Source: Gordonia soli NBRC 108243
GTDB lineage: Bacteria; Actinomycetota; Actinomycetes; Mycobacteriales; Mycobacteriaceae
DNA: 42,111 nucleotides
Reading direction: 5' to 3'
Assembly: GCF_000334455.1 (NCBI RefSeq)
Contig: NZ_BANX01000045.1
Location: forward strand, 1-42,111
The position numbers and the translations under genes were made by a program. Of this stretch, positions 31,732 through 40,651 are shown in pieces. The notes beneath the pieces were generated by a model. The model worked only from the letters and a program-made list of their open reading frames with translations, was not told the DNA's origin and searched no databases. Each line of letters starts with the position of its first letter. The first letter of the stretch is position 1.

Positions 31732-33252
31732 GTGGCCGCACGCCGCCCGCAGCAGGTCAAGACCAGGACGCTGTCCTTTGCAGCCCTCGGTCTGGCTCCC
31801 GCATTGTTGGTCGGTGGGTTGATCGTGGTCGGCGACCGGTCGACGACCTCTCCCGAGGTGGAGTTGTCGGTCGGGTCGCAGGTCACCCTGATCGGTCATG
31901 GCCACGGCCACGGTCGGGGCATGGGCCAGTGGGGCGCATTCGGATACGCGCGTAAGGGATGGTCGGCGACCCAGATTTTGCGCCACTATTACGGCGGCAC
32001 CACCGCGGGGAAGGTGGACAGGCCCGAGATCTCGGTAGCCCTCACGGGCAAGAACTCGGTGAATGTGCACGCGGACGCCGGGATGCGAGTTGGTGGCCAA
32101 ACGGTGGCTCCCGGACAGGCGGTCAGCCTGTCCGGGACCACGGCCACCATCACCAGCGGTTGTGGCGGCGGTGCGGTGCGTTCGGTACCCGCACCCCAAC
32201 CCTTCGTGGAGGCGCTCAACGCCGGGCCCAATCGGCCCGCGGGTGAGTTCCTCAAGTTCTGCGGATCCAATGCCGCCTATCGCGGGGCCATCGGCTTCGA
32301 CGGTGGCCGGGTCGTGAACAAACTGCACGTCGACGACTACGTCAAGGGCGTCATCGCCAAGGAGAGCCTCCCGCAGTGGGCGGACTCCGGCGGCGCCGAG
32401 GCGCTCAAGGCCCAGGCCGTCGCGGCCAGGACATACGCGCTGGCGGCCATCGCCGGCGGCAAGAAGATCGACGACACCCAGAACTCGCAGGTCTACGGCG
32501 GAGTCGGTGGTGAGGATCGACGCACCAACATCGCGGCCGACGCCACCGCCGGACAGATCCTGCTCCAGGGTGGCCAGCCCGCGTTCACCGAGTTCTCGGC
32601 GTCGACGGGTGGGTACACCGCAGGCGGTCGCTTCCCGGCGGTGGTCGACGAGGGGGATACCGTGTCCCCGAACCACAACTGGACCGCCACGGTGAGCTCG
32701 GCGCGCGTCGGGTCGGCCTTCGGTGTCGGTGCGCTGCGCAGCCTCGAGGTGGTCGAGGCGAACGGACTGGGACCGGAGAACGGTCGCTCGATCAAGGTCC
32801 GCGCAGTCGGCAGCGGCGGCACCAAGGAGGTGTCGGGTGAGGACGCCCGCAAGCTCCTGCAGCTCAAGTCGGCGTGGTTCGCGGTGCAGGGCCAGACGAC
32901 CAAGCCGAAGATCGTGACCCCGCCGACCGGCCCGTCCGGCTCCGGGCTGGGCAGTCTGACCGACCTGGTGGCCCGCATCCCGGGTGGCACCGAACTGCTC
33001 TCCCTGGCGACCTCGGCGCTGAACGGCAAGTTCGACCAGCTGGGCGGCTCGTCCGGACCTCTCGGGCAGGTGCTCGGCATCCCGACGCTGACCCCGGACG
33101 CCGCTGGTGTGATGCAGATCTTCCAGCGCGGGATCATGTACTTCAGCCCGGCCACCGGCGCGCATGCCCTGGTCGGGACCGGCCTGGCCGACTACCTGGC
33201 AAAGGGTGGTCAGCCGGTGGTCGGATTCCCCCGCGCGGACGCCCTGCGCTGA
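31732..33252 (+). CDS. Exported SpoIID/LytB-domain protein with a C-terminal LGFP repeat
   Basis: The 506-residue protein starts at GTG 31732 (AAAGG 9 bp before) with a signal sequence/anchor (TLSFAALGLAPALLVGGLIVVG). The SpoIID/LytB domain follows (about 45-420): GHGHGRGMGQWGAFGYARKGWSATQIL, VDDYVKGVIAKESLPQW, AEALKAQAVAARTYAL, FSASTGGYTAGGRFP. SpoIID proteins are lytic transglycosylases for denuded glycan in sporulating bacteria; in non-spore formers the role is wall turnover. The C-terminus (QRGIMYFSPATGAHALVGTGLADYL...VVGFP) is an LGFP repeat, a wall-binding module of mycolic-acid bacteria. In M. tuberculosis the gene at this position is erp, so this is a locus difference. The longer frame to 31561 would run through the GTCACA array. 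Confidence 0.88.
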   Translation: MAARRPQQVKTRTLSFAALGLAPALLVGGLIVVGDRSTTSPEVELSVGSQVTLIGHGHGHGRGMGQWGAFGYARKGWSATQILRHYYGGTTAGKVDRPEISVALTGKNSVNVHADAGMRVGGQTVAPGQAVSLSGTTATITSGCGGGAVRSVPAPQPFVEALNAGPNRPAGEFLKFCGSNAAYRGAIGFDGGRVVNKLHVDDYVKGVIAKESLPQWADSGGAEALKAQAVAARTYALAAIAGGKKIDDTQNSQVYGGVGGEDRRTNIAADATAGQILLQGGQPAFTEFSASTGGYTAGGRFPAVVDEGDTVSPNHNWTATVSSARVGSAFGVGALRSLEVVEANGLGPENGRSIKVRAVGSGGTKEVSGEDARKLLQLKSAWFAVQGQTTKPKIVTPPTGPSGSGLGSLTDLVARIPGGTELLSLATSALNGKFDQLGGSSGPLGQVLGIPTLTPDAAGVMQIFQRGIMYFSPATGAHALVGTGLADYLAKGGQPVVGFPRADALR

Positions 33253-33334
33253 TCGCCGCCGGACGGGCGTGCGCCGCGCGATCCGGACATCCGTTGGGGA
33301 AATCCTCAGCATGAGTCGGTTACCCTGAACACCC

Positions 33335-34534
33335 GTGACAGCCAACAGCGACACCTTCGACCTCATCGTCGTCGGATCCGGCTTCTTCGGTCTCACGGTC
33401 GCAGAACGGGCCGCCACCCAGCTCGGCAAGCGGGTGCTCGTGCTCGACCGTCGGGACCACATCGGGGGCAACGCGTACTCGGAGGCAGAACCCGAGACCG
33501 GCATCGAGGTGCACCGCTACGGCGCCCACCTCTTCCATACCTCTAACGAGCGGGTCTGGGAGTACGTCAACCAGTTCACCGACTTCACCGGCTATCAGCA
33601 CCGGGTCTTCGGGCTCTATCAGGGCCAGGCCTACCCGCTGCCCGTCGGGCTCGGTCTGGTCGCGCAGTTCTTCGGCCGCTACTACAGCCCGGACGAGGCG
33701 CGTGCACTCATCGCCGAGCAGGCGAGTGAGATCGAGACCAAGGACGCCGACAACTTCGAGGAGAAGGCGATCAGCTTGATCGGTCGCCCGCTCTACGAGG
33801 CGTTCTTCAAGCACTACACCGCGAAGCAGTGGCAGACCGATCCGACGAACCTGCCGGCGGGCAACATCACCCGACTGCCGGTCCGCTACAACTTCGACAA
33901 TCGGTACTTCAACGACACCCACGAGGGACTGCCGGTCGACGGCTACACCGCGTGGCTGGAGAACATGGCCGCCGACGAGCGCATCGAGGTGCGTCTGGGT
34001 ACCGACTGGTTCGACGTCCGCGACGAACTGCGTGCCGCGAATCCCGACGCGCCGGTCGTCTACACCGGCCCGCTGGACCGCTACTTCGACTATTCGGAGG
34101 GCCGTCTCGGCTGGCGCACACTCGATTTCGAGACCGAGGTGCTGCCGACCGGCGATTTCCAGGGCACCCCGGTGATGAACTACAACGACGCCGACGTCCC
34201 GTTCACGCGCATCCACGAGTTCCGGCACTTCCATCCCGAGCGCGACTCGTACCCGACCGACAAGACGGTCATCATGCGCGAGTTCAGCCGATTCGCCGAG
34301 AACGAGGACGAGCCCTACTATCCGATCAACACCCCCGAGGACCGCGCGGTGCTCGCCACGTACCGCGACCTGGCCAAGCGGGAGACCGCCGACCGCAAGG
34401 TGCTCTTCGGTGGCCGGTTGGGGACCTATCAGTACCTCGACATGCACATGGCCATCGCCAGCGCGCTGACCATGTTCGACAACACCCTTGCACCGCATCT
34501 GACCTCCGGCGCGCCCCTGGCCGCGGCGGAGTGA
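33335..34534 (+). CDS. glf: UDP-galactopyranose mutase
   Basis: Glf converts UDP-galactopyranose to UDP-galactofuranose, the galactan precursor, using reduced FAD. The 399-residue cytosolic protein has the N-terminal dinucleotide motif VGSGFFGLTVAE and the GGNAYSE segment, the active-site region GAHLFHTSNERVW, and the conserved RFP-like blocks YNDADVPFTRIHEFRHF and C-terminal YQYLDMHMAI. Length is normal. GTG start at 33335 follows an 82-bp gap. It is followed directly by glfT2, so donor synthesis and polymerisation are encoded together. It matches Rv3809c. Confidence 0.96.
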   Translation: MTANSDTFDLIVVGSGFFGLTVAERAATQLGKRVLVLDRRDHIGGNAYSEAEPETGIEVHRYGAHLFHTSNERVWEYVNQFTDFTGYQHRVFGLYQGQAYPLPVGLGLVAQFFGRYYSPDEARALIAEQASEIETKDADNFEEKAISLIGRPLYEAFFKHYTAKQWQTDPTNLPAGNITRLPVRYNFDNRYFNDTHEGLPVDGYTAWLENMAADERIEVRLGTDWFDVRDELRAANPDAPVVYTGPLDRYFDYSEGRLGWRTLDFETEVLPTGDFQGTPVMNYNDADVPFTRIHEFRHFHPERDSYPTDKTVIMREFSRFAENEDEPYYPINTPEDRAVLATYRDLAKRETADRKVLFGGRLGTYQYLDMHMAIASALTMFDNTLAPHLTSGAPLAAAE

Positions 34535-34561
34535 GTGAGCCGAATGGATGAGGCAGGCCCG

Positions 34562-36496
34562 ATGAGCGTCACCCCAGACACCCAGAGCGACACCGCCGTC
34601 GAGCAGAGCTCGAAGGCGCAGGCGCTGCTACAGCGCGTGATCTTCCCGCGCCCCGGCGAGCCGCTGGACGTCCGGTCGCTCTACCTGGTCGAGTCGTGGA
34701 GCAACAACCGTCGGGCACACTCGCCGAGCCGTACCTCGGTGTCCCTGGGGGCCGAGTCCGAGGTGAGCTTCGAGAGCTACTTCAATGCCTTCGCCGCCTC
34801 GTACTGGCGTCGCTGGAGCATCCTCGAGTCGGTGGTCCTGCGGGTGCAGGTGGTCGGGACTTGCCGGATCGACCTGTACCGCTCCAAGATCGACGGATCG
34901 CGTATCGCCATCGGCGGCGACCTGGTGCAGACCGACGAGAACGGTTTCGGCACCTTCGAGTTCGAGACTGACCTCGGTCCGTTCGAGGACGGCGGCTGGA
35001 TCTGGTTCGACGTCACCACCGACACCGACACCGAGATCGTCTCGGCGGGTTGGTACTCGGCCGTCCCGGCGCCGACCGGCGACGAGACCAGACGCGTGAC
35101 GGTCGGCATCCCCACCTTCAACCGGCCGACCGATGCGGTGGCCGCGTTGCAGGCGCTCACGTCGGATCCGTTGGTGGACGAGGTGATCGACGCGGTCCTC
35201 ATGCCCGACCAGGGCACCAAGAACGTCGTCGACGAACCGGGATACGACGAGGCGTCGGCCGCCCTCGGCGACCGCCTGCACATCTTCCGTCAGGGCAACC
35301 TCGGTGGCTCCGGCGGCTACGCACGCATCATGTACGAGGCGCTGCGGCTCACCGACAGCCCGTACATCCTGTACATGGACGACGACATCGCGATCGAGCC
35401 CGATTCGATCCTGCGTGCACTCGCCATGTCCCGATTCGCCAAGAGCCCCATGCTCGTCGGCGGTCAGATGCTGAACCTCCAGGACCGAAGCCACCTGCAC
35501 TGCATGGGTGAGGTCATCGACCGCCACACGTTCATGTGGACCGCCGCGCCGTTCGTCTCCTACGACCACAACTTCGCGCTCTACCCGCTGCGCGACCGCG
35601 AGAACTCGAAGAACCTGCACCGACGCATCGACGTCGAGGGCAACGGGTGGTGGATGTGCATGATCCCGCGGCAGGCCGCGGAGCAGATCGGTCTGCCGAT
35701 GCCGCTGTTCATCAAGTGGGACGACTGGGAGTTCGCGCTCCGCGCGGGGAAGGCCGGCTATCCGACGGCCACCATCCCCGGAATCGCCATCTGGCACATG
35801 GCCTGGAGCGACAAGGACGACGCCATCGACTGGCAGGCGTACTTCCACCTCCGCAACCGGCTGGTGGTCGCGGCCGTCCACCACGACGGCCCCATCTCCG
35901 GGATTCTGCAGTCGATGGCCAAGGCGACCGCGAAACACCTTCTGTGCCTGGAATACTCGACGGTGGCGATTCAGAACGAGGCGATCCGCGACTTCTTGGC
36001 CGGACCGGACCACATCCGCGACCTGCTGCCGACCGCGCTGCCGAAGGTGGCTCAGATGCGCAAGCAGTACCCCGATGCGGTGGTCCTGCCGTCGGCGACC
36101 GAGCTGCCGCGTACCACCGGTGAAGCGACCCACCTCGGCGCGCGTATCCCGACGAGTCCGATCGCCAAGATCCGCACGCTGGCCGCCGCCGTGCTCAACA
36201 ACGCGCGTCCGGCCGATCCACGCCACCACGAGGTGCCGCAGGCCAACTACCCACCCATCGAGGCTCGCTGGTTCAGCCTCGGTCGGGTCGACGGTGTCAC
36301 CGTGACGACCGCCGACGGTCGGGGAGTGGTCTACCGGCAGCGAGATCGCGACACGATGCTCGCCCTCGGACGCGAGTCGGCGGAACTGGTCCGCGAACTC
36401 AAGCGGCGATTCCCCGAGCTGCGCACGCAGTACCGCGACGCGCACGCCGACCTCACGAGCAAGGAGAGCTGGGCGCGTGTCTTCGGAATCGACTGA
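34562..36496 (+). CDS. glfT2: Galactofuranosyltransferase GlfT2
   Basis: GlfT2 polymerises about thirty galactofuranose residues in alternating beta-1,5 and beta-1,6 linkage on the cytosolic face. The 644-residue protein (from ATG 34562) has an N-terminal beta-sandwich (RPGEPLDVRSLYLVES...LGAESEVSFESYFNAF), then a GT-A domain with the metal-binding YMDDDIAIEPDSI and catalytic-base KWDDWEFALRAG, and a helical C-terminal domain (AIWHMAWSDKDDAIDWQAYFHLRNRLVVAA). These match M. tuberculosis Rv3808c closely. Start may instead be GTG 34535 or ATG 34544, which would add 9 or 6 residues. It overlaps the downstream PAP2 gene by 20 bp. Confidence 0.95.
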   Translation: MSVTPDTQSDTAVEQSSKAQALLQRVIFPRPGEPLDVRSLYLVESWSNNRRAHSPSRTSVSLGAESEVSFESYFNAFAASYWRRWSILESVVLRVQVVGTCRIDLYRSKIDGSRIAIGGDLVQTDENGFGTFEFETDLGPFEDGGWIWFDVTTDTDTEIVSAGWYSAVPAPTGDETRRVTVGIPTFNRPTDAVAALQALTSDPLVDEVIDAVLMPDQGTKNVVDEPGYDEASAALGDRLHIFRQGNLGGSGGYARIMYEALRLTDSPYILYMDDDIAIEPDSILRALAMSRFAKSPMLVGGQMLNLQDRSHLHCMGEVIDRHTFMWTAAPFVSYDHNFALYPLRDRENSKNLHRRIDVEGNGWWMCMIPRQAAEQIGLPMPLFIKWDDWEFALRAGKAGYPTATIPGIAIWHMAWSDKDDAIDWQAYFHLRNRLVVAAVHHDGPISGILQSMAKATAKHLLCLEYSTVAIQNEAIRDFLAGPDHIRDLLPTALPKVAQMRKQYPDAVVLPSATELPRTTGEATHLGARIPTSPIAKIRTLAAAVLNNARPADPRHHEVPQANYPPIEARWFSLGRVDGVTVTTADGRGVVYRQRDRDTMLALGRESAELVRELKRRFPELRTQYRDAHADLTSKESWARVFGID

Positions 36497-37067
36497 GACC
36501 GGCGCCCCGGTGGCGCTCCCGCCGGCTCGCGGAGAGGTCGCGGCGCTGCTCGCGATCCAGCGTGCGGTCGCCGACAAGCCGGAGATCCTGTCCGCCGCCC
36601 GCGGACTCTCACACTTCGGTGAGCACTCGCTGGGCTGGCTCGCCATCGCCGGTGCCGGTGCCCTCGACGCAGGGCGTCGGGGAGACACCGCTGCGCTCCG
36701 CCGGTGGGCCGGAGCGGGTGTCGGCGCATTCGGGGCGCATGCCGCGTCGGTGATCATCAAACGAGTGGTCCGGCGGAAGCGTCCGCACGACAGTCGGATT
36801 CGCATCGGTGTGTCGACACCCAGCAAGTTGAGCTTCCCGTCGTCGCACGCGACGTCGACGACCGCGGCGGCGATCCTGATCGGTCGTGCCGCCAGTCTGC
36901 CGGCCCCGGTGGTCCCCGCACTGCTGGTCCCACCGATGCTGGCATCGCGTCTGGTGCTCGGTGTGCACTACCCGACCGATGTGCTGGCGGGCGCGGCAAT
37001 CGGTGCCGCGAGCGCGGCGGCGGTCATCGCGGGTGACACACTGTTCGCTGACGACGCGCGGCGCTAG
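36477..37067 (+). CDS. PAP2-family membrane phosphatase (Rv3807c-like)
   Basis: The 196-residue polytopic protein has the three PAP2 phosphatase motifs: KRVVRRKRP, FPSSHAT and SRLVLGVHYPTDVLAG, with catalytic His residues in the second and third. It sits between glfT2 and ubiA, as Rv3807c does, and is the proposed decaprenylphosphoryl-5-phosphoribose phosphatase that removes the 5-phosphate made by the UbiA protein. Direct proof for Rv3807c is limited as far as I recall, so the role is inferred from context. GTG start at 36477 lies inside the glfT2 end, giving coupled translation. Helices lie around residues 45-62, 76-98, 125-145, 145-165 and 168-190. Confidence 0.88.
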   Translation: MSSESTETGAPVALPPARGEVAALLAIQRAVADKPEILSAARGLSHFGEHSLGWLAIAGAGALDAGRRGDTAALRRWAGAGVGAFGAHAASVIIKRVVRRKRPHDSRIRIGVSTPSKLSFPSSHATSTTAAAILIGRAASLPAPVVPALLVPPMLASRLVLGVHYPTDVLAGAAIGAASAAAVIAGDTLFADDARR

Positions 37068-37141
37068 GTGATCATCACCGGCCGCGGCGCGGTTGGCGGA
37101 GAAGCAGTTGACCGGCGAGAGCCGGCGAGGCCAGGAGTGAG

Positions 37142-38059
37142 ATGAGCGAGGAGCCGATCGAACACGGGTCCGTCCCGGGACCGCCGAAGAATCTGGCGAC
37201 CGGCCTGATCAAGGCGGTGCGCCCACGGCAGTGGGTGAAGAACGTCCTGGTGCTGGCCGCACCGCTGGCGGCGGGCAACGTCACCGACTCGTCGATCATC
37301 GTGCCGGTCCTGATCGCCTTCGTGGCCTTCTGCCTCGCGGCGTCGAGCATCTACCTGATCAACGACGCACTGGACGTCGAGGCCGATCGCAACCACCCGA
37401 CCAAACGGTTCCGACCGATCGCCGCCGGCGTGGTGCCGCAGTCGCTGGCCTACGTGCTCTCGGTGGTACTGGGTGTCGCGGCCATCGGCATCTCCTTCGT
37501 CGCGAACTGGCAGACCGCCGTCGTGATCGCCGTCTACATCGGTATCCAGCTCGGCTACTGCTTCGGTCTCAAGCACCAGGCAGTCGTCGACATCTGCATC
37601 GTGTCGTCGGGCTTCCTGCTGCGTGCCATCGCCGGTGGCGTCGCGGCCGAGATCCCGCTCTCCCAGTGGTTCCTGCTGGTGATGGCCTTCGGTTCGCTGT
37701 TCATGGCGGCGGGCAAGCGCTACGCCGAGTTGGTGCTCGCCGAGCGCACCGGCGCCAAGATCCGCAAGTCGCTGGAGTACTACACCACCACGTACCTGCG
37801 GTTCGTCTGGACGTTGTCGGCGACCGCCGTCGTCCTCTGTTACGGCCTCTGGGCCTTCGACAAGGATCTCGAGCACGACAACGTCTTCTTCGGGATCTCC
37901 GTGGTCCCGTTCGTCGTCGCCATCCTCCGCTACGCGGTCGACGTGGACGGCGGTGCCGCGGGTGAGCCCGAGGAGATCGCACTCGGTGACCGTGTCCTGC
38001 AGTTCCTGGCCGTCGCCTGGATAGTATGCGTGGGTGTCGCGGTCTATGCCTTCACCTGA
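37142..38059 (+). CDS. ubiA: Decaprenyl-phosphate phosphoribosyltransferase (UbiA family)
   Basis: The 305-residue integral membrane protein makes decaprenylphosphoryl-5-phosphoribose from PRPP and decaprenyl phosphate, the first step to the arabinose donor DPA. The conserved NDALDVEADRNHPTKRFRP motif (NDxxDxxxD) near residue 75 and the second acidic/basic site AGKRYAELVLAE near residue 190 match Rv3806c. About nine hydrophobic helices follow a short basic start (MSEEPIEHGS...RPRQWVKN). ATG 37142 has AGGAG four bases before it. Its end overlaps aftB by 26 bp. The enzyme is the established target family for ethambutol-related resistance in mycobacteria. Confidence 0.94.
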   Translation: MSEEPIEHGSVPGPPKNLATGLIKAVRPRQWVKNVLVLAAPLAAGNVTDSSIIVPVLIAFVAFCLAASSIYLINDALDVEADRNHPTKRFRPIAAGVVPQSLAYVLSVVLGVAAIGISFVANWQTAVVIAVYIGIQLGYCFGLKHQAVVDICIVSSGFLLRAIAGGVAAEIPLSQWFLLVMAFGSLFMAAGKRYAELVLAERTGAKIRKSLEYYTTTYLRFVWTLSATAVVLCYGLWAFDKDLEHDNVFFGISVVPFVVAILRYAVDVDGGAAGEPEEIALGDRVLQFLAVAWIVCVGVAVYAFT

Positions 38060-40325
38060 GCAGTCGTCTTCGGGGTCGGATGACCCGGTTCACGACTCGC
38101 CGGGTGGCGCCCACGACGATGCGCCGACGACCCGGATTCCCGTGACGGCCGACGACGCCGCGACCGAGCGGTTCGGTGTCGGCACGGCTGTCGAGGACGA
38201 CTCACAGACCGACGCCGATACCGATGCCTACGGCAGTGTGGACGATGATCCCAGGGCGCGGGAGTCTGCGGGAACCGGACTCGCCCGGCTGCGGACCTGG
38301 GGGCCCCGACAATGGGTTCCGGTCGCCAGCTTCGTCATCGGTGCCGCTACGGTCGCCACCTTCTTCGCGATCGGTGCCTGGCAACGCCGGTGGATCGCCG
38401 ACGACGGACTGATCGTGCTGCGCACCCTGCGCAACCTCTTCGCCGGCAACGGCCCGGTCTTCAACGTCGGGGAGCGGGTCGAGGCCAACACCTCGACGGC
38501 GTGGACCTATCTGCTCTGGTTCTGGGCGTGGATCACCGACGGTCAGCTCGAGTATGTCGCCCTGTGGGTGGCGCTGGTGCTGTCGGTGGCCGCGATCCCG
38601 ATCGCGATGTACGGCACCGCACGACTGCTGCGGACCCGCCTGGGCGGTCTCGACGGCGCAGGATTCACGCTCCTCCTCCCGTTCGGCGCGATCATCTACA
38701 TCGCGCTGCCGCCGGCCCGCGACTTCGCGACCAGCGGCCTCGAGAACGGTCTCTGCATCTTCTGGGTCGCGGTGCTGTGGTGTCAGCTGGTCGCGTGGAG
38801 CAGACGGACACCCGACGGTCGCGGCGCGACCGCCGCGAATCTGGTGCTCGCCTTCACCGCCGGACTCGCCCCGCTCGTCCGACCTGAGCTGACGGTGCTG
38901 GGCGGGCTGGTCCTGCTGCTGGTGCTGGCCGCTCCGTCGACGTGGTGGCGTCGGATCGCGATGGTGGTGGTCGCCGGTGTGTTGCCGGTCGGCTACCAGA
39001 TCTTCCGGATGGGGTATTACGGACTGCTCGTCCCCAATCCGGCGGTCGCCAAGGACGCGTCGGGTGCCAAGTGGCACCAGGGCTTCGTCTATCTGGGCAA
39101 CCTCTTCGGGCCGTATGTACTGGTGTTGCCCGTGGTACTGGCGCTCGTCGCCGGTGTGGTGCTGATCGTCGGTAACCGACTGCGCGCCGACCGTGACGAT
39201 GTCGCCGTGGTCGGAGCGGGAGACGCCGCTGCCGACGCCGACCGTGGCCGTTTCGCGCGGCTGCGTGGGTGGTCGGAGCGGCTGCAGTCGCCGACCGCGG
39301 TGGTGGTCGTCGTGGTGCTCGCCGGCTTCATCGGCGGCGTCTACTGGCTGCGTCAGGGTGGCGACTTCATGCACGGACGGGTCCTGCTGGTCCCGCTCTT
39401 CATCCTGCTGTTGCCGGTGATGATCCTGCCGATCACGGTGCCCGGCCATCTGCGCGCGGCATTCCGTCGCGCACCCGCGGCAGACGACGACACCGATGAC
39501 ACCGACGACACCGACGGCACCGAGGACGCTGCAAGGGCCGCGGACCGCGCAGCCGCCCGGCGTCCGCGCCTGCAGCTGGCCGGATCGGTCGCGCTGGCCG
39601 CGATGTGGGTCACCACCCTGGTCTGGGCGATCACCAGCCATCAGAACGTGCTGCCGAACGCCGGCATCGACATCGGTCGCAGCGGCATCGTCGACGAGCG
39701 TCGCTTCTATGTCACCAACATGGGCATCGAGAACCCGGTGACCGCGAAGGACTACCTCGACTACCCCCGGATGCACGCGATGGTCGAGAAGATCGACGAG
39801 TACCGGACCCAGGGCGGTGTGATCCTGCCCTCGTTCAACTACGACGAGTGGTACGTCGCCAAGCTGCCGACGGTGATGCTGCCCGGCGCCAAGCGGCAGG
39901 TGACCGTCTACTTCCTCAACCTGGGCATGACGAGCATGAACGCGCCGCTGGATGTGCGGGTGATCGACCAGATGGGACTGGCCTATCCGCTCGCGGCCCA
40001 CACCAAGCGGCTCGAGGACGGTCGCATCGGCCACGACAAGGTGCTGCAGTCGGAGTGGGTGGTCGCGGAATCCGGTGCGTACCCGCGCAAACCGGTGCTC
40101 CCGGGCTATCTCGACGAGGACACCGTGCGGCAGACGCAGGTGGCGCTCACATGTCCGCAGACGCGCGACCGGTTCGCCTCGTTCGAGGGGCCGTGGACCT
40201 TCGCGCGGTTCAAGCACAACCTGGTCCAGTCGTTCGACTTCAACAGCTATCGGATCGACCGGAACCCGCAGTACGAGTTGCAGCGCTGTGGCCTCCCGAT
40301 CCCGCCACGGATCAACCCCAGGTGA
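38034..40325 (+). CDS. aftB: Terminal beta-1,2-arabinofuranosyltransferase AftB with acidic insertions
   Basis: AftB adds terminal beta-1,2 arabinose to arabinan using DPA as donor. The protein is a GT-C membrane glycosyltransferase with many helices and the characteristic region IADDGLIVLRTLRNLFAGNGPVFNVGERVEANTSTAWTYLL. Its extracellular C-terminal region includes VILPSFNYDEWYVAK and RKPVLPGYL. Length is 763 residues from GTG 38034 (759 from ATG 38046), against about 630 for M. tuberculosis AftB (Rv3805c, from memory). The excess is an acidic N-terminal tail of about 80 residues and an insertion of Asp/Thr repeats (DDDTDDTDDTDGTED) plus Ala/Arg-rich sequence near residue 485. Both are probably cytoplasmic. 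Confidence 0.9.
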   Translation: MSRSMPSPEQSSSGSDDPVHDSPGGAHDDAPTTRIPVTADDAATERFGVGTAVEDDSQTDADTDAYGSVDDDPRARESAGTGLARLRTWGPRQWVPVASFVIGAATVATFFAIGAWQRRWIADDGLIVLRTLRNLFAGNGPVFNVGERVEANTSTAWTYLLWFWAWITDGQLEYVALWVALVLSVAAIPIAMYGTARLLRTRLGGLDGAGFTLLLPFGAIIYIALPPARDFATSGLENGLCIFWVAVLWCQLVAWSRRTPDGRGATAANLVLAFTAGLAPLVRPELTVLGGLVLLLVLAAPSTWWRRIAMVVVAGVLPVGYQIFRMGYYGLLVPNPAVAKDASGAKWHQGFVYLGNLFGPYVLVLPVVLALVAGVVLIVGNRLRADRDDVAVVGAGDAAADADRGRFARLRGWSERLQSPTAVVVVVVLAGFIGGVYWLRQGGDFMHGRVLLVPLFILLLPVMILPITVPGHLRAAFRRAPAADDDTDDTDDTDGTEDAARAADRAAARRPRLQLAGSVALAAMWVTTLVWAITSHQNVLPNAGIDIGRSGIVDERRFYVTNMGIENPVTAKDYLDYPRMHAMVEKIDEYRTQGGVILPSFNYDEWYVAKLPTVMLPGAKRQVTVYFLNLGMTSMNAPLDVRVIDQMGLAYPLAAHTKRLEDGRIGHDKVLQSEWVVAESGAYPRKPVLPGYLDEDTVRQTQVALTCPQTRDRFASFEGPWTFARFKHNLVQSFDFNSYRIDRNPQYELQRCGLPIPPRINPR

Positions 40326-40476
40326 GATCGGTGTGAGGGGTGTGTCGGGGCCGTCCGAATTGAGTGGAAGATCTCGAATCGGTAACGTCCCGGGAGATCA
40401 GTCCGATAGACCTTCCGTGACCAGGACCATCGGACAAACGTCCAAGACATGCCTTTTGTGATCGCAATCACATGGT

Positions 40477-40505
40477 TTGTCAGGTCTTGGGCCATGGAAT
40501 AGGCT
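40477..40505 (+). promoter_or_regulatory. Putative promoter of the mycolyltransferase gene
   Basis: TTGTCA (-35, 40477-40482) and TAGGCT (-10, 40500-40505) are spaced 17 bp, a near-canonical housekeeping promoter. Transcription from here would give a leader of about 140 bases. Confidence 0.55.
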
Positions 40506-40600
40506 CCCAACGGCGCCAGACGCTGAATGCCGACTGAGAAGTCGACAATCCGTCGGCGCGCCTGCGGGGGGACGAGCGACGTTGTGTGTCGCACAACCAT

Positions 40601-40630
40601 CCGACCGATCAGAATGCCCCGATCGGTCGG
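40601..40630. promoter_or_regulatory. Perfect 10-bp inverted repeat in the mycolyltransferase leader
   Basis: CCGACCGATC and GATCGGTCGG pair perfectly across a 10-base loop, shortly before the ribosome site. It may be an RNA hairpin controlling translation or stability, or a protein operator. Confidence 0.65.
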
Positions 40631-40651
40631 TGACCAGAGGAGAATTACTCG

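Larger units (their letters stand above)
40326..40651. other. 326-bp leader/promoter region of the mycolyltransferase gene
   Basis: There is no supported coding frame in this gap. It holds a sigma-70-like promoter (40477-40505), a short hairpin (GTTGTG/CACAAC, 40581-40597), a perfect 10-bp inverted repeat (40601-40630) and a ribosome site (GAGGAG) before ATG 40652. The predicted leader is about 140 bases. Confidence 0.7.

Noticed and set aside
34628..36826. A 732-codon open frame on the minus strand across glfT2
   Set aside because: It is a high-GC antisense shadow; glfT2 on the plus strand has all family motifs.
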